The notes beneath the pieces were generated by a model, which ran no database searches, had not been told where the DNA came from, and saw only the letters and a list, made by a program, of their open reading frames with translations. Made by a program: the position numbers and the translations under genes. Shown here one piece after another: positions 1 to 11,023 of a stretch of 64,000 nucleotides of DNA. The stretch's first letter is position 1. The number at the start of each line of letters is the position of its first letter. This DNA comes from Viola odorata (Eukaryota > Streptophyta > Magnoliopsida > Malpighiales > Violaceae), in the NCBI GenBank assembly GCA_963691705.1, contig OY829537.1, forward strand, positions 58,504,304-58,568,303, given 5' to 3'.

Positions 1-265
1 AATCCCCAAAGTGTCTTTAATTTCAGTATTGTTTTGAGTAAAAAAAGAGTCATAAAAATCCAAAGTGTCCATTAGTCTAGTTGTTATTTGATTTCGTTCA
101 AAAGAGTAAAAAAAAAAAAAAATCAAAATAGAAACGATTTCGAATACAGAAAAGAGTAGTATTCAAAACCGAGAGAACAAATATAAGAAACTTAAAGGTG
201 TTAGCTTTCCATAGCAATAAGAATCATCAAAATCGGACACCGGAATCAAAAGTTGGAGTAGGAGG
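1..265. other. Unresolved AT-rich flank, possible E-family LTR fragment
   Basis: No coding capacity is seen. The stretch at about 195-258 (GTGTTAGCTTTCC, then AATCGGAC, then GGATCAAAAG-like sequence) resembles the U3 segment at 11133-11194 and its counterpart at 36731-36790, so this may be a piece of the E/F LTR family that received Tat element A. An A-run lies at about 108-121. The five bases before element A (261-265, GGAGG) are its left target-site candidate, but the partner site is not in the window. Confidence 0.35.
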
Positions 266-798
266 TGATAACTATCGATACCACAGAAGCGACATCTCCA
301 CTACCCCGCCGGGTGACCCGACCAACATACTTTACTCGCTGCGGGAGACGAGGCCCTGTTCTTACCGCCCTTAGCCTAGCGACCGACCCTGGGATGGTCG
401 ACATCAGCGGGGGGGCTCTCATGTGGCATCCGCACGGCGGCATCCCATCCCAGGTCATCCATGACGTCACTCCGCATGATGTCATCCCGCATGACGTCAC
501 TCAAGGCCACCCCAGCGGCATATATCACCCCAGCGACACCTGCCAGGGATTATTCCCACCCCCTGTTGGTACACTCCTTCCTTTGTCTATAAATACCCCC
601 ACCTTTTCAGACAAGGGGGTAAGCCTAAGATAGCGTACTGAACCCCTGCCATTTTGACTACCTGCACTGACTTTGGCATCGGAGTGTTTACGCCGGAGAC
701 CCCCTCCGGTGCTTTGCAGGTGACGAAGACCCCAGTACAGTATTCCCGACCAGCCCAGATCAGGCCGATCCTGCTCAGTATCCCCCAGACTCTTATCA
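266..798 (+). repeat. 5' LTR of Tat element A
   Basis: The 533-bp LTR starts TGATAAC and ends TTATCA. Its boundaries are supported by the antisense LTR at 46882-47397, which starts TGATAAC, ends TTATCA and aligns along its length, including the shared block GGGATGGTC-ACATCAGCGGGGGG. It contains CA/TGACGTCA-like direct motifs at about 460-500 and a TATA box at 588. A primer-binding site follows two bases after the end. Confidence 0.85.
588..595 (+). promoter_or_regulatory. LTR TATA box, element A
   Basis: TATAAATA inside the LTR, about 210 bp before the LTR end. The related antisense LTR has the same box at the equivalent place, so it is probably the Pol II promoter of the element. Confidence 0.7.
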
Positions 799-800
799 AG

Positions 801-819
801 TGGTGCTTTCATTGAGAGC
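801..819 (+). other. Primer-binding site of element A
   Basis: TGGTGCTTTCATTGAGAGC begins two bases after the LTR terminus, the expected position for minus-strand priming. It starts with the obligatory TGG, which pairs with a tRNA CCA end. I cannot assign the tRNA with confidence. Confidence 0.65.
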
Positions 820-883
820 TTTGGTTAATTAAGTGAGTTTTCCTTAGTAACCAAGCTCTGTTCTTTCTGAGAGTCGAAGGATC

Positions 884-2900
884 ATGGCCTCAGATTCAGA
901 ATCCACGCCCCCTCATACTCGTGGGGTTCACGCGCGTAGGGAACTTTTTTCCACATCTTCGTCAAGTACATATGTCACATCACGTGAAACATCCTCTGTG
1001 CAGACAAACTTTCTTTTCGGGCTGACAGCTGGCACCCCGTTTTCTCAAACGGGTACCCCGTTTCCTCAAATGGGTTCCCTTATTTCCTCAATGGGCGCCC
1101 CGTTTTCTCACACGGGCGGATCCAGTCACTCCGCCCCTCCGCTTGTAAGTTCTAGGATGGATGGCCCTACTACTCCGTCTGTAAGCTCGATGTTAGCTCT
1201 TCGCGCCCACTTGGACTATTTAATTGGGATGGCCGCAGGCCCCACTTCTAGTGCAGCGACATCAGGTGTGTCTCCTCGAGTTATTTTCACTCCGTCTATT
1301 GTCGCTGATCGACCAGTATCGCCTCGTCGCCAGGAGAGCGTCCCTCTAACCTCACCTGCGATAAGCATGCCATTCAGCTTTGCGCAACTGGCAGACGGAC
1401 AGAAGGAGCACTACGTACCGCGGATATCGTGAATTCCTGTCTCCCAAGTGGAGTGACCGGTAGATGAATATAGAGAGCGTTGGGACGGCAGGAGAGAGGG
1501 AGTCGGTAGGGAGGTATATATAGAGCGGAGTGAGAGATCAGGCAGTAGGAGGCGACGAACCCGTTCGCCTAGGAGTCGTAGCCGGTCTCCCAGGCAGCAA
1601 CGCACCCCGGAGCCTCGAGGCCACAGGCGACACTTGGACATGTCTCCTCCTCGTCATGATCGTGAGATCTTGGATGACACCACTGGTCATCCTTTCACCC
1701 ACCGTGTAAGGCACCACAGGGTCAGCCGACATGTTAAGCTCCCCACGGAATCATACGATGGCACCAAAGACCCCATCTCGCATCTTAATAAGGTGAAGGA
1801 TTTCGTCCAGTTTCAAACGCACAACGACGCGGCGCTGTGTCAAATATTTGTCATGACATTGTCGGGAGTAGCCCGCCTCTGGTTTGAAGGACTTCCTGCT
1901 CGATCAATTGACAATTTCTCGCAACTGGAGGCCAAGTTTAAGAGTCGCTTCAGCACAGCTATCCCCATTCGAAAGTCTGCAGCAGCCTTGTTTGATATAT
2001 GTAGAAAACCAGAGGAGTCTTTGAATAGTTATCTTGGTCGTTTTGATATGGAAATGTCGTTAACTCCCGGTATTACTATTGATTTCGCCATAGAAGCGTT
2101 GAAGCGGAATTGTGGATATGGGAAGCTGAGAGATACGCTGATGGTGGATCCCCCAACGACTTTAGACGCGTTAAGGTTGAAGGCTCACAATTATGCGAGA
2201 ATGGAAGAAGAGGAATATAGAAACAGGATATGGGATGCGCCCCAGAACGCCCCTCCTGCTCCCACGGCTCAAGGCAGTATGACCCACGACACCCGTCCGG
2301 GTGACGAATACACCCCGCGGAAAGATTACATCCCCAAGGCGTCGAATCGCCAGAAGGGTAATTACTCTAGAGGAAGGGGTGGCAGTTTGAATCTTCAGCG
2401 ACAGGGGGATCCCCCTAAGGGTCGAACGTACAATCCCGACCTTCCTCCCCTTACACTCCCACGAGCGGAAATCTTAGCCATCATTCAGCAGCGGAACCTG
2501 CCGATCCGCTATCCAGCCCCTGTAAAGCCAGGGGTGGTCATGGGAGGAAGGGAAAATGCTTTTTGTAAATTCCATAAGGTTAAGGGGCATTCTACAGAGG
2601 CATGCAGGGAATTGAAGTTAGCAATAAAGTGCCTATTGGAAGAAGGCTATCTCGGAGAATTCGCCACTCGTATGAGAGAAGAAACCAGGAGCGACCCTCC
2701 GCATGGGGCGTTAGGTGACCATCAATTGCCTCCCCCGCTTGGGGGCAGCGGGACTTCTGAGGCAAAGGGGAAAGAAGCGCTAATGATGTATGACGAGGAC
2801 ATCCCCATCATTAACATTATCGCTGGGTGCGCGTCGTTCCTGGATGAGATTACCCCAGCAACACTCGTGGCAGGAGAGAAGCGGAAACGGGAAAGCCAGC
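884..2900 (+). pseudogene. gag: gag of Tat element A
   Basis: Gag packages element RNA into virus-like particles. One frame runs from ATG 884 through the region, broken by TGA at 1430-1432 and a second TGA about 30 bases later, so the 182-codon and 746-codon pieces are one gene. The N-terminal part is Ser/Thr/Pro-rich. An Arg/Ser-rich stretch near 1545-1625 (RRRRTRSPRSRS) precedes the capsid core at about 1730-2220 (LSGVARLWFEGLP, FKSRF, SLNSYLGRF). A nucleocapsid knuckle of the form C-X2-H-X4-H-X4-C lies at about 2563-2605. The frame continues into the protease, as in a fused gag-pro-pol. Both breaks are TGA, consistent with decay of CGA codons by C-to-T change. Confidence 0.82.
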
Positions 2901-2919
2901 CTGTAAAAAAGGGAGTGAT

Positions 2920-3460
2920 CGATGCACTGGACAGGATGGTAATATCCTTTTCGGAAGAAGACGAGAAGGGCGTTGTCTTCCCTCTTAATGACGTGCTAGT
3001 AGTCACACCGGTTGTTGGGAGCCATGGCGTGCGAAGGACCCTCATTGATAACGGCAGTGCGGTAAACTTATTTTCGTTGGAAGCATATAATCTCATGAAA
3101 CGCCCTGCCGGTGAACTGGCGCCTTGCAAGAAACCAATTATTGGAGTGGACGGCATCCCTATACCTGTAATTGGAGTCACAACGTTACCTGTGTATTTTA
3201 GAGAAGACGCGTCGAAACGATCAGAAGAGTTGATGTTCTTGGTTGTAGATCTCATCCTACCGTACAATACCATTCTAGGGCGACCATTCCTCAATCGTTT
3301 TGGGGCGACGGTATCTCAGAAACACCTCAGGATGAAATACCCCTCTTGGGAAGGGGTAGTATCGATCAAGGGCGATCAAAAGCTAGCCATCGAGTGTTAT
3401 TCGCTCATGATTCAAAAAAGCTGTGATCAATATGTGTGTGTGGCAGCGGATCCTTATGAG
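2920..3460 (+). pseudogene. PR: Protease domain, element A
   Basis: A retropepsin-like aspartic protease that would cut the polyprotein. The catalytic motif reads LIDNGSAVN with Asp at 3047-3049, in the DNGS form typical of the Tat lineage. The flap/C-terminal landmark ILGRPFLNRFGA ends near 3305. It is in frame with gag and with the RT start, with no stop inside the domain itself. Confidence 0.8.
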
Positions 3461-3539
3461 CAAAGGGATGAAAGGCGAACCCAGCCAGTAGATGTGATGG
3501 TATCCATCCCCGTCCAAGGCAATGATAAGGTGAGCTTCC

Positions 3540-4440
3540 AGGCCAGTGACAAGTTGACCCTTGAGGAGAGAGCACAATTAGCCCGGCTGTTGAACAAGTG
3601 CAAAGGAGAGTTCGCGTGGAAACCGGCGGACATGCCTGGCGTGTCTAGGGAAGTGGCTGAGCATCGACTCAACGTTGACCCGCACGCCACGCCAGTTCAA
3701 CAGAAGCGGCGAGCATTCTCCACGGAAAAGTCGGTGGTGATTGATAAGGAGGTAGTAAAACTAATGAACGCAGGATTCATCCGAGAAGTTCAATACCCCA
3801 CTTGGTTGGCCAACCCCGTCTTAGTTCACAAGCCCAATGGAGACTGGCGCATTGTATTGATTTCACTAACTTGAATGACGCTTGTCCTAAGGACTGTTAT
3901 CCGCTCCCTCGGATTGATCAGTTGGTCGATCAAGCGGCAGGGTACGCATATTTGAGTTCCCTGGACGCCAATTCTGGATATCATCAAATTCCTATGGCCA
4001 AGGAAGATGAGGAAAATACGGCATTTATAACTCCGAAGGCCACCTACTGCTACACGGCAATGCCGTTTGGCTTAAAGAATGCAGGGGGGACCTTCCAGCG
4101 TATGGCCAACAAAGTGTTTGAAAAGCAAATCGGGAGAAATGTAGAAGCGTACGTAGATGATGTATTGGTCAAGAGCAGAAGTTTCAGTGACCATCTGGCC
4201 GATTTGCAGGAAGTGTTTGATACACTGAGAAAGTACCAGATAAAGTTGAACCCCCACAAGTGCGCGTTTGCATTCCAAACGGGAAAATTCTTGGGGTATG
4301 TGGTAAGCCAAAAGGGCATCCAGCCGAACCCGTCAAAGATTAAGGCTATCCATGATATGGTATCATCGTGAACCCTCCAGGAAGTTCAGAGGTTAACAGG
4401 ACGCGTCATTGCACTGGGGCGGTTCATCTCTAAGCAGGGC
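3540..4440 (+). pseudogene. RT: Reverse transcriptase, element A
   Basis: RNA-directed DNA polymerase of the Ty3/gypsy type. The N-terminal fingers (LANPVLVHKPNGDWR) are in the gag frame. A frameshift at about 3850-3860 moves the rest to another frame: FTNLNDACPKD, LPRIDQLVD, the catalytic YVDD at 4150-4161, and KFLGYVVSQKGI. A TGA at 4369-4371 interrupts just before the thumb segment LQEVQRLTGR. One frameshift plus one stop make it non-functional. Confidence 0.88.
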
Positions 4441-4449
4441 GAGAAGTGC

Positions 4450-4930
4450 TTGCCGTTCTTTAAAGTCATACGCAAGAAAGCTTCTTTCGGATGGACACAA
4501 GAGTGCGAAGAGGCGTTCGTGGGTATGTTGTCGTCCGACTTGGTACTAACACGACCGGAATTGGGCGACACCCTATTCTTGTACCTCGGCATTGCGGATG
4601 AAGTGGTCAGTGCCGTTTTGGTCCGGGAGGATAATCACGCCCACCGCCCCGTGTTCTTTGTTAGCCATGTGTTAAAAGATGCCGAGGTGCGATACACCCA
4701 CATTGAAAAGGTGGCATTCGCCCTGCTACAGTCCACACGAAAGATGGACAGGTACTTCCAGGCCCATCCAGTCATCGTACTCACAGATCAACCTTTGAGA
4801 AGAATTCTTAGGAAACCAGAATCCTCGGGGAGGATGTTGATTTGGTCAATTGAGCTGGAACAATATGGATTACAGTACAAAGCTCGGCCATCCGTAAAAG
4901 CTCAGGTTTTGGCAGATTTTATCACCGAGT
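4450..4930 (+). pseudogene. RH: First RNase H (ancestral), degenerate catalytic site, element A
   Basis: The Ty3-type RNase H directly after RT. The fold landmarks are present (VLVREDN, PVFFVSHVLKDAEVRYTHIEKVAFAL, LTDQPLRRIL), but where Ty3 elements have the first catalytic Asp (DAS) this copy reads LYLGIADE. Loss of that Asp is known for Tat elements, where a second RNase H has taken over. The nearby Athila RNase H (CDAS) keeps it. Confidence 0.78.
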
Positions 4931-4989
4931 GTACATTTATTGGGGACAAGGCGGCGGAGCCGCTCGAGAAGAAAGAAAGTGATGCAAAG

Positions 4990-5480
4990 GTCCCACTCTC
5001 AGAGGCCCCCGCGGACATATGGGTCATCTATATAGATGGCGCCAAAAATCAGGAGCTGGCGGGAGCTGGCATATACATGATCGGGCCACATAATGTGCAG
5101 GTGCGGCATGCCATTAGAATCCTGCAACCATTGTCCAACAACGCAGCAGAGTATGAAGCGTTATTGGCGGGGCTTAGAATAGGAAGAAGCCTTTTCACTA
5201 AAACTGAAAATGACCTGGTAGCAGGAGCCCCACGGTTGAGAATACGAGGGGACTCCAAATTGATAATTGATCAAGTCTTGGGAAATTCCCAAGCTAGAGA
5301 ACCGATCATGGCGCAATACCTCTCGAAAGTGAAAAGGGAATTGGCAGAAATGGAACAAAGTGGCGTGTATGTTACTTTCGAACACATTCCACGGGAGGAC
5401 AATACAGAGGCGGATAATCTTGCCAAGGCGGTAGCTAATCAGGAGGCTGTCATACCAGAAGGCGTGCACTATGAGGAAAG
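4990..5480 (+). pseudogene. aRH: Second, archaeal-type RNase H (aRNH), element A
   Basis: An extra RNase H between the first RNase H and integrase, the hallmark of the Tat lineage. The four acidic positions are visible in the 388-codon frame starting at 4450: Asp196 (YIDGAKN, 5035-5037), Glu234 (AAEYEALLAG), Asp268 (IRGDSKLI) and Asp322 (EADNLAKA). No stop falls inside the domain. This would be the active nuclease that removes the RNA strand. Confidence 0.85.
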
Positions 5481-5599
5481 GTCATTACCGTCCTTCATGG
5501 AGGAACAATTGTCGCTATGTGTGGAGGAGATTGAAAAGGACTGGAGGGTCCCTGTGATAAATTTTTTGAAGCACAACGAGTTGCCCAGCGACAGTACAG

Positions 5600-6750
5600 A
5601 GAAGAAAAAGTATTGAAGCAAGCGGCAAGGTGCACTTATTATGATGGGGAGTTAATTCGGAGATGTTTCTCGCACCCAGCCGTAAAATGTATAATGGAAT
5701 AAGAAGGCCTCCATACCCTGCGCGAGATTCATGAAGGCATCTGCGGCATGCACGTGTCGGGTGGTACCATGGCCGCGCAGGTGTTTCGGTCAGGATTCTA
5801 TTGGCCCACTATTCGCAGGGATTGTAACAACTTTGTGCAATCATGCCATAAGTGTCAAGAATTTGCCAAAATCCCTCGACGACCCGCTACTGAAATATCT
5901 CAGATCGTGGCACCTTGTCCTTTTGCCAAGTGGGGAATCGATATTTTAGGCCCTTTTCCTAAGGCCAGGTCTCAACTGAAATTTGTAATTGTGGCAGTGG
6001 ACTACTTTACCAAATGGGCAGAAGCGGAAGAGGTAGCCAGTATTACGACGGAGAAGGTATGGCACTTCTTTAAGCACCAAGTGATCATGCGTTTCGGGGT
6101 ACCTCGCGTGCTAGTTAGCGACAATGGGGCACAGTTTACCAGCAGCTTCTTCAAAGAACAATGTGAAGAATTCCAGATCGAGCAGAGGTTCTCCTCTATG
6201 GCGCATCCTTAGACTAACGTCCAGGCGGAGGTAACCAACCGAAGCATACTGAGCGGTATTAAGAAAAATCTTGAGGGGTCGAAAAAGAAGTGGCCAGACG
6301 AGCTACCCTATGTAATGTGGGCTTACCGCATGACCGTCAAAACTAGTATGGGGGAAACGCCCTTTGCGATGGCCTTTGGTACCGAAGCAGTAACGCCTGT
6401 CGAAATTGGCACCCTAAGCTTAAGGGTGGAATATTTCAAGGAGGAGTTAAACGAGGAAAGGTTACGTGCTAACCTTGATATGCTGCCTGAGGCGTGCGAG
6501 GAAGCCCTCTTGAAAATAATGCACTACAAAAGAAGAATGGCGAGGTACCACAATAGACATGTTAAGGAGCGGCTGCTCAAGGCGGGAGACCTCGTGCTCA
6601 GGGACAAATGAGCAGTGGGCCAGTGAATGTGGAAACTTAGCTCAAACTGGGAGGGCCCGTACCGCGTCACTCGTGTTATCAGAAAGGGAGCGTATCACCT
6701 CGAAACGCTTGACGGTACTCCCTTACCTAACTCTTGGAATATTGCTTGAT
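5600..6750 (+). pseudogene. INT: Integrase, element A
   Basis: Inserts the cDNA into the host chromosome. The zinc-binding HHCC region lies at about 5730-5870 (EIHEGICGMH, CHKC). The core has GIDILGPFP (first Asp), VSDNGAQF (second Asp), and a Glu 35 residues further in VQAEVTN, giving D-D-35-E. The C-terminal region ([18 protein letters not shown]) runs to about 6745; no chromodomain follows. Breaks: a frameshift near 5600-5620, a TAA near 5697, a TAG at 6210-6212 between His-Pro and the catalytic Glu, and stops at about 6609 and 6625. Confidence 0.85.
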
Positions 6751-6850
6751 TAAAATTATATCATGCTAGAATTTGACATGTCGATTGGTCTTGAAATAGA
6801 AATTGAATTTGTCTTGAAATAGAAATTGAATTGGTCTAGAAATTGAAATA

Positions 6851-7327
6851 ATTAAAAGTGACATGCCGTTGGGCATGGTCTAGAAATTAAAAGTGACATG
6901 CTGTTGGGCATGGTCTAGAAATTAAAAGTGACATGCCGTTGGGCATGGTCTAGAAATTGAAATGTGACATGCCGGTAGGCATGGTCTAGAAATTAAAAGT
7001 GACATGCCGGTGGGCATGGTCTAGAAATTGAAATGTGACATGCCAGTGGGCATGGTCTAGAAATTAAAAGTGACATGCCGTTGGGCATGGTCTAGAAATT
7101 GAAATGTGACATGTCGGTGGGCATGGTCTAGAAATTGAAATGTGACATGCCGGTGGGCATGGTCTAGAAATTAAAAGTGACATGCTGTTGGGCATGGTCT
7201 AGAAATTGAAATGTGACATGCCGGTGGGCATGGTCTAGAAATTGAAATAATGAAATGTGACATGCCGGTGGGCATGGTCTAGAAATTGAAATAATGAAAT
7301 GTGACTTGCCGTTGGGCATGGTCTAAC
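6851..7327 (+). repeat. 35-36-bp tandem array with a hairpin in each unit
   Basis: About 13 units of GTGACATGCC-GGTG/GTTG-GGCATGGTCTAGAAATT[GA]AAA, a few lengthened to about 43 bp by an added AATAATG. Each unit contains the inverted repeat CATGCC-N4-GGCATG and a TCTAGA palindrome. The array starts 100 bp after the integrase frame ends, in the element's 3' untranslated region. Confidence 0.9.
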
Positions 7328-7397
7328 AATTGTTGTGGAAATATTTCTTGTTCCTTATTGGTTGTCTGTGTAATGTGCAGATAACAAGGATAGGAGG

Positions 7398-7960
7398 ATG
7401 TCGGGGGTGAAAAGTCCTAGCCTTGGGGCAGAACGGGCTAATGCAGATGGGTCGTCAAGACGAGGCACGCCCCGACGATCCTGGAAATATATGGTGCTGG
7501 AAGTGAAAAATTCTGGCCTTGTGAGGCCGGCCTTGATCAGGCGGCTCGCTAAGACGAGACACGCTCCAGCACTGTCGGGAGTGAAAATCCTATCCTGGGG
7601 AAACCCAGAGAGGGCACGTCCCGACTTCCCTGGGGGTGTAAAGTCCTATCCTTGTGACAACCCGTGCTCATATAAGCGGATGATCATTAAGTGAGGCACG
7701 ACCCTAGGGAAGATAAAAACTCCACCTCGCAAGTGAAAATCCTATCCTTACGAGGGTAGCGCTAACATAGGCCCCTCGTAAAGAAGGGGCACGTTCCGAG
7801 GTGCGAGGGCAACGCTGAGGAAGTGAAAAGTCCTATCCTCGTGATGGTTGGCCCTGATCAGGCGACACACTGAGAGGGGGCAATTCCCGGCCGATTGAAG
7901 AAATGCGGGAAGTCACGGTACCCCAGCTAGTAACCGGAAGGGACAAACCCGGCAAAGTTT
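7398..7960 (+). repeat. Degenerate repeats of GTGAAAAGTCCTATCC
   Basis: Six diverged copies of the motif at about 7408, 7502, 7582, 7638, 7733 and 7823, spaced 55-95 bp, each followed by a G/C-rich stretch with CACG-like words (GAGGCACGCCCCGA, GGGCACGTCCCGA, GGGCACGTTCCGA). No long open frame is believable here. It lies between the hairpin array and the accessory ORF; role unknown. Confidence 0.7.
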
Positions 7961-7974
7961 GGCTGGAAGAGTAC

Positions 7975-8240
7975 GTGACACAAGCGACATCGGGCGGAAT
8001 CGCGCCAAGTGAGTTGGGGAAATACGCGCACACACCCCAAGGTAATTAAGATATTTTAGTAGATGTCGCTACTAATGTAAATGATAAGTGAAAATGTGCA
8101 GAAAATTCGGCACAAGCGATATCTCGGAAGGATCGCGCTAAGAAAGTGAGGAGCGCACGCGGTAATGACCCAAGGTAACTAAGGCTTTTCGGGAATATGT
8201 CGCTACTAACGAAAGTTATAAGTAAAATGTGCAGAAAATT
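7975..8240 (+). repeat. Two-copy direct repeat, about 130 bp
   Basis: The block beginning CACAAGCGACATC (about 7980) and ending GTGCAGAAAATT (about 8105) recurs, diverged, as CACAAGCGATATC (about 8110) to GTGCAGAAAATTTA. Shared internal words are CCAAGGTAA and TGTCGCTACTAA. The following stretch to 8618 shows no gene or repeat I can support. Confidence 0.65.
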
Positions 8241-8618
8241 TAGTAAAGTGTCAAAGTGATGGAGCACTTGGAAAATAATGATGCCGCGGAGAGGCAGAGC
8301 GTCTAAAGGGCAGATCTAGTCGTCTCAAGCACGATACGAGATAATGTTGAGGAGCGGATCTACCCTACTGCGTGAGGAGAAATGCACGACGACAGGGCGT
8401 GTTGTGGCCCCGTAAGGGAAGTTCAAAGGCGCAGGCCACATCAGTTCAATGGTGGCAACCAGTTTTGTAAAGTGAGAAAGATCATCGATAAAGTAAAATG
8501 ATGGCAAATTGTGCAAACTGTTTGTACAAGAGGGGATACTTGTTTAAACAAAAGGCCCCAAAAACACAAAAAGGACAAAGAAGTCAGGGCGCCCGATGGA
8601 CAAAAAGAGAAGTGACAT

Positions 8619-10085
8619 TTACGGCCTGGGCATGCTGCTATCCCCCTCGCTATGTCGTGGCCTCTTCGCTTGACGGTAGCCCTCTTCCGTGAGGAACCCG
8701 GACTTCTGCTTGAACAGGCGGATAATGGCATCAACGTCGAAGAAATTGTAGCCATGACGCTCAATGAAGCAGTCGGCCATGAGGCCTGCAGTTTGTTCTA
8801 GAAACCATTTACACTTGTCCGCCGTTTCCTCCGTAAGAGCGGCATTCTTACTTTGCTCCACTTGAAGGGCGGCATCACTCGTGGCCTGGTGTCCTTTGGC
8901 CTCTTCCAACTCTTTCCTCGCAACTCCGAAACTGGCTTCCGCACATTGTCGCTCTTCAACACTCTTCCTCAGCTCCTCTTGAGTTTTATGAAGTTCCCTT
9001 TGGTACTTGCTGATTTCTTCCAAGAGCTGGTGATTACTGTTGCGCCATTCCTGGGAGGAAGATTGGAGAGAGCTCATTCGTCTCGTCACATTCCTAGACC
9101 AGTAATGGAAACCCTGAAAGCTAGAGAACAGCTGGGTCCTTATCTGCTGCAGTTGCTCGCCCTCAGCAACAGAGAGGAAGGCCTGCTCCTCCTCCTCAAC
9201 TGTCGCCTCCCAATGCTGGGAACCCGCGCTGGAGAATGTTGCTTAAATCAACTTGATGGGTGGCGGCCCCGCTAGAGAGTATAGTGCTTAGGTCAGCCAC
9301 CATGCGCGGAGTGTCCACGGGGGGAAGAGAGGGAGAGACTGTCTGAACAGCAGTAGGAATGAAGAAGACATCAGGAGGGGACGGAGGGGAACGATTAGAT
9401 GGTCCAGCGTCAATATTGAAACCGCCGGTTGGTAGGGAAGGAAAGTCCTCCTCTGCAAGATCCTCCAGGAAGTCCAAGGGATTGCCAGGTGGAGGAGATG
9501 ATGCGGCAAAAGAAGAGCGAAGCGGCGCAGAGGTAGCCCCATTCCCTGCCAGACCAGAGCCTTGATGACCCGCCAAGGGGCCGGTATTGGTGACGCCGCC
9601 TTGCCTCTCTTGACCAGCGGCAAAGTCGTTCGCTGAAGCTGAGTCCTCATTAAGATGCGGTCGATTGGGGTCAAGAATACCCGACAAATCCATGCCGTCA
9701 CGCGAAGGAGTAGCAGAAGAGGAAACAACAGTGGTATCCTACGACCAAAAGAAATAGGGGAATTAAGAAACAGACATAAAATATATAGATGGAGAAAATT
9801 TTATGAAAACACCACCTGAACAGGAGGACGGGTAGGAGCGATAACGCGAAGGCGGAGAGTTCTTTTCTTCTTTCTTACAAGGGGAGGATGAGAAGATGAC
9901 GCTCGTGTAGGAACAACGCTAGGGGAGGAAATTGGCTCAGTAGTTGATGTGGCAGTAGCCTCCACTCGAGGAAGAGAAGAGGACTCAGGTGCAGAAGTGG
10001 ACACGTGCGTGGTGTCAGTCACGGCACCAGCCGAGGTGGCGGAAAGAGCCCTTTTTTCTCTCTTCTGCTGAGCTCTTCTCTCTCT
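8619..10085 (-). pseudogene. Antisense accessory ORF of element A (C-terminal part)
   Basis: Reads opposite to gag-pol, as known for additional ORFs of Tat elements. From the 5' side (high coordinates): a Lys/Glu-rich then Ser/Pro/Thr-rich segment to 9816; a candidate intron 9815-9739 (GT..AG on the minus strand, 77 nt) that joins two frames in phase 0; a Ser/Pro/Asp-rich segment; a frameshift near 9240-9260; then an amphipathic coiled coil (LLEEISKYQRELHKTQEELRK) and a C-terminal tail (YNFFDVDAIIRLFKQKSGFL) ending at 8619. The tail matches the layout of the plus-strand accessory ORF ending at 62725 (coiled coil, then YYRSEVFYPAKVADYAFERL). The N-terminal domain is missing, probably lost at the 10.08-kb junction. 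Function unknown. Confidence 0.72.
9739..9815 (-). other. Candidate intron in antisense ORF of element A
   Basis: On the minus strand CAG|GTGGTG opens and TCGTAG|GA closes a 77-nt AT/T-rich segment. Removing it joins the frame ending at 9816 to the frame beginning at 9738 exactly (phase 0), both Ser/Thr-rich. The in-phase fit is what supports it. Confidence 0.6.
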
Positions 10086-10099
10086 TTTCTTGGAAACAT

Positions 10100-10290
10100 T
10101 TCTTTAAATTCTCGAGTCTGTCTTAACGGTTTGAGTGTAGGAACAACAACAAGGACTTTGAGAAAAGTGAGTGAGTATTGTGAATTCAATAGAGAGTCAA
10201 ACACGAGATCAAAACACGTGAGGGAGTGCTAGTTTTTAGGACAATTTTACGCTTATTTTCTTTAGTGTTGTGAATTTCAGGAATCACAAG
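10100..10290 (+). other. Leader of element E with splice acceptor before gag
   Basis: TGTGAATTTCAG|GAATCACAAG precedes the gag ATG at 10291. The block AACACGAGATCAAAACACGTGAGGG is recognisably the same as AACACGAGCGAAACACGTAAGAGAGGG at about 41470 in element D, which also has an acceptor (TTTTTGTAG, ending 41541) ten bases before its ATG. The true leader is longer in D (1.6 kb), so most of E's leader is missing. Confidence 0.6.
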
Positions 10291-11023
10291 ATGTCTTACA
10301 TGCGATGGCCCCAGAGGTGAGATTATGAGGATTATGCCTATGAGAGGTGAGACAGACTGGATGAAAGACGACCTGGATTTGAGAACAGAGATGATGCCAA
10401 TCTTGGAAAAACAAAGATGAAATTTTCGCCTTTTGAAGGGACGAAAGGCCCGAATGAGTATTGGGCATGGGAAGGGAAGATCCAATCGATATTTGATTAC
10501 TACAACTACTCAGAGGAGGAGAAAGTGAAGATGGCATCGGTTGGGTTCTTTAAGTACGCTACTCATTGGTGGGATAATTTGAATAAAACAAGGAAGAGCG
10601 TTGGAGCCGGTCCAGTTTCAACTTGGAATAGTATTAAGGCGCTAATGAGGCAATGATTCCTACCCGCCCACTTGCAAGAGGTAGCACCATGGCGTACATG
10701 TGAGCCAAGCCGAGGTGAACCCTAGGCACACCCCACAACGCAAGATCCTAATACGCGCCAAGGACGACCCCAACACATGTTTGGCACGAGATGTTCCATC
10801 TTCAACTTGTGTGCGAATGCAAGATATATATTGCCATACATGCACAGGACGAGGACACACTTCGAGTCAATGTCTCAACAATAAGACTCTTGCTGAGCGT
10901 TTGGATTTTCTCTCGAAGAAGCTCACACGTAAAACAGACCATAGGACAGATAAGTGGATTCCAGTTGAAGATGCCAAGACTACTCATCCACAACATGTTC
11001 TTAGCAACAATGATGAGACTAAG
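10291..11023 (+). pseudogene. gag: gag of element E, part 1
   Basis: Starts at ATG 10291 (MSYMRWPQ). Two TGA codons early on (10315-10317 and about 10348) and one at 10654-10656 interrupt it. The capsid core is clear at 10417-10656: FSPFEGTKGPNEYWAWEGKI, IFDYYNYSEEEKVKMASVGF, and ATHWWDNL, the pattern of plant Ty3/gypsy Gag (Retrotrans_gag). After a frameshift the nucleocapsid knuckle CHTCTGRGHTSSQC (C-X2-C-X4-H-X4-C, about 10837-10878) follows. The frame is still open at 11023, where the solo LTR is inserted, and resumes at 34291. Confidence 0.75.

Larger units (their letters stand above)
266..10085 (+). mobile_element. Tat/Retand-type Ty3/gypsy element A, 3'-truncated
   Basis: An LTR retrotransposon with 5' LTR (266-798), PBS (801-819), gag, protease, RT, RNase H, a second archaeal-type RNase H, integrase, a 35-36-bp repeat array, a degenerate 'GTGAAAAGTCCTATCC' repeat zone and an antisense accessory ORF. 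The order RT-RNH-aRNH-INT with antisense ORFs downstream of integrase is diagnostic of the Tat lineage (known family feature). No 3' LTR follows: the sequence switches near 10050-10110 into the leader of element E, so the copy is truncated. Frameshifts and stops in every domain show it is dead. Confidence 0.88.
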
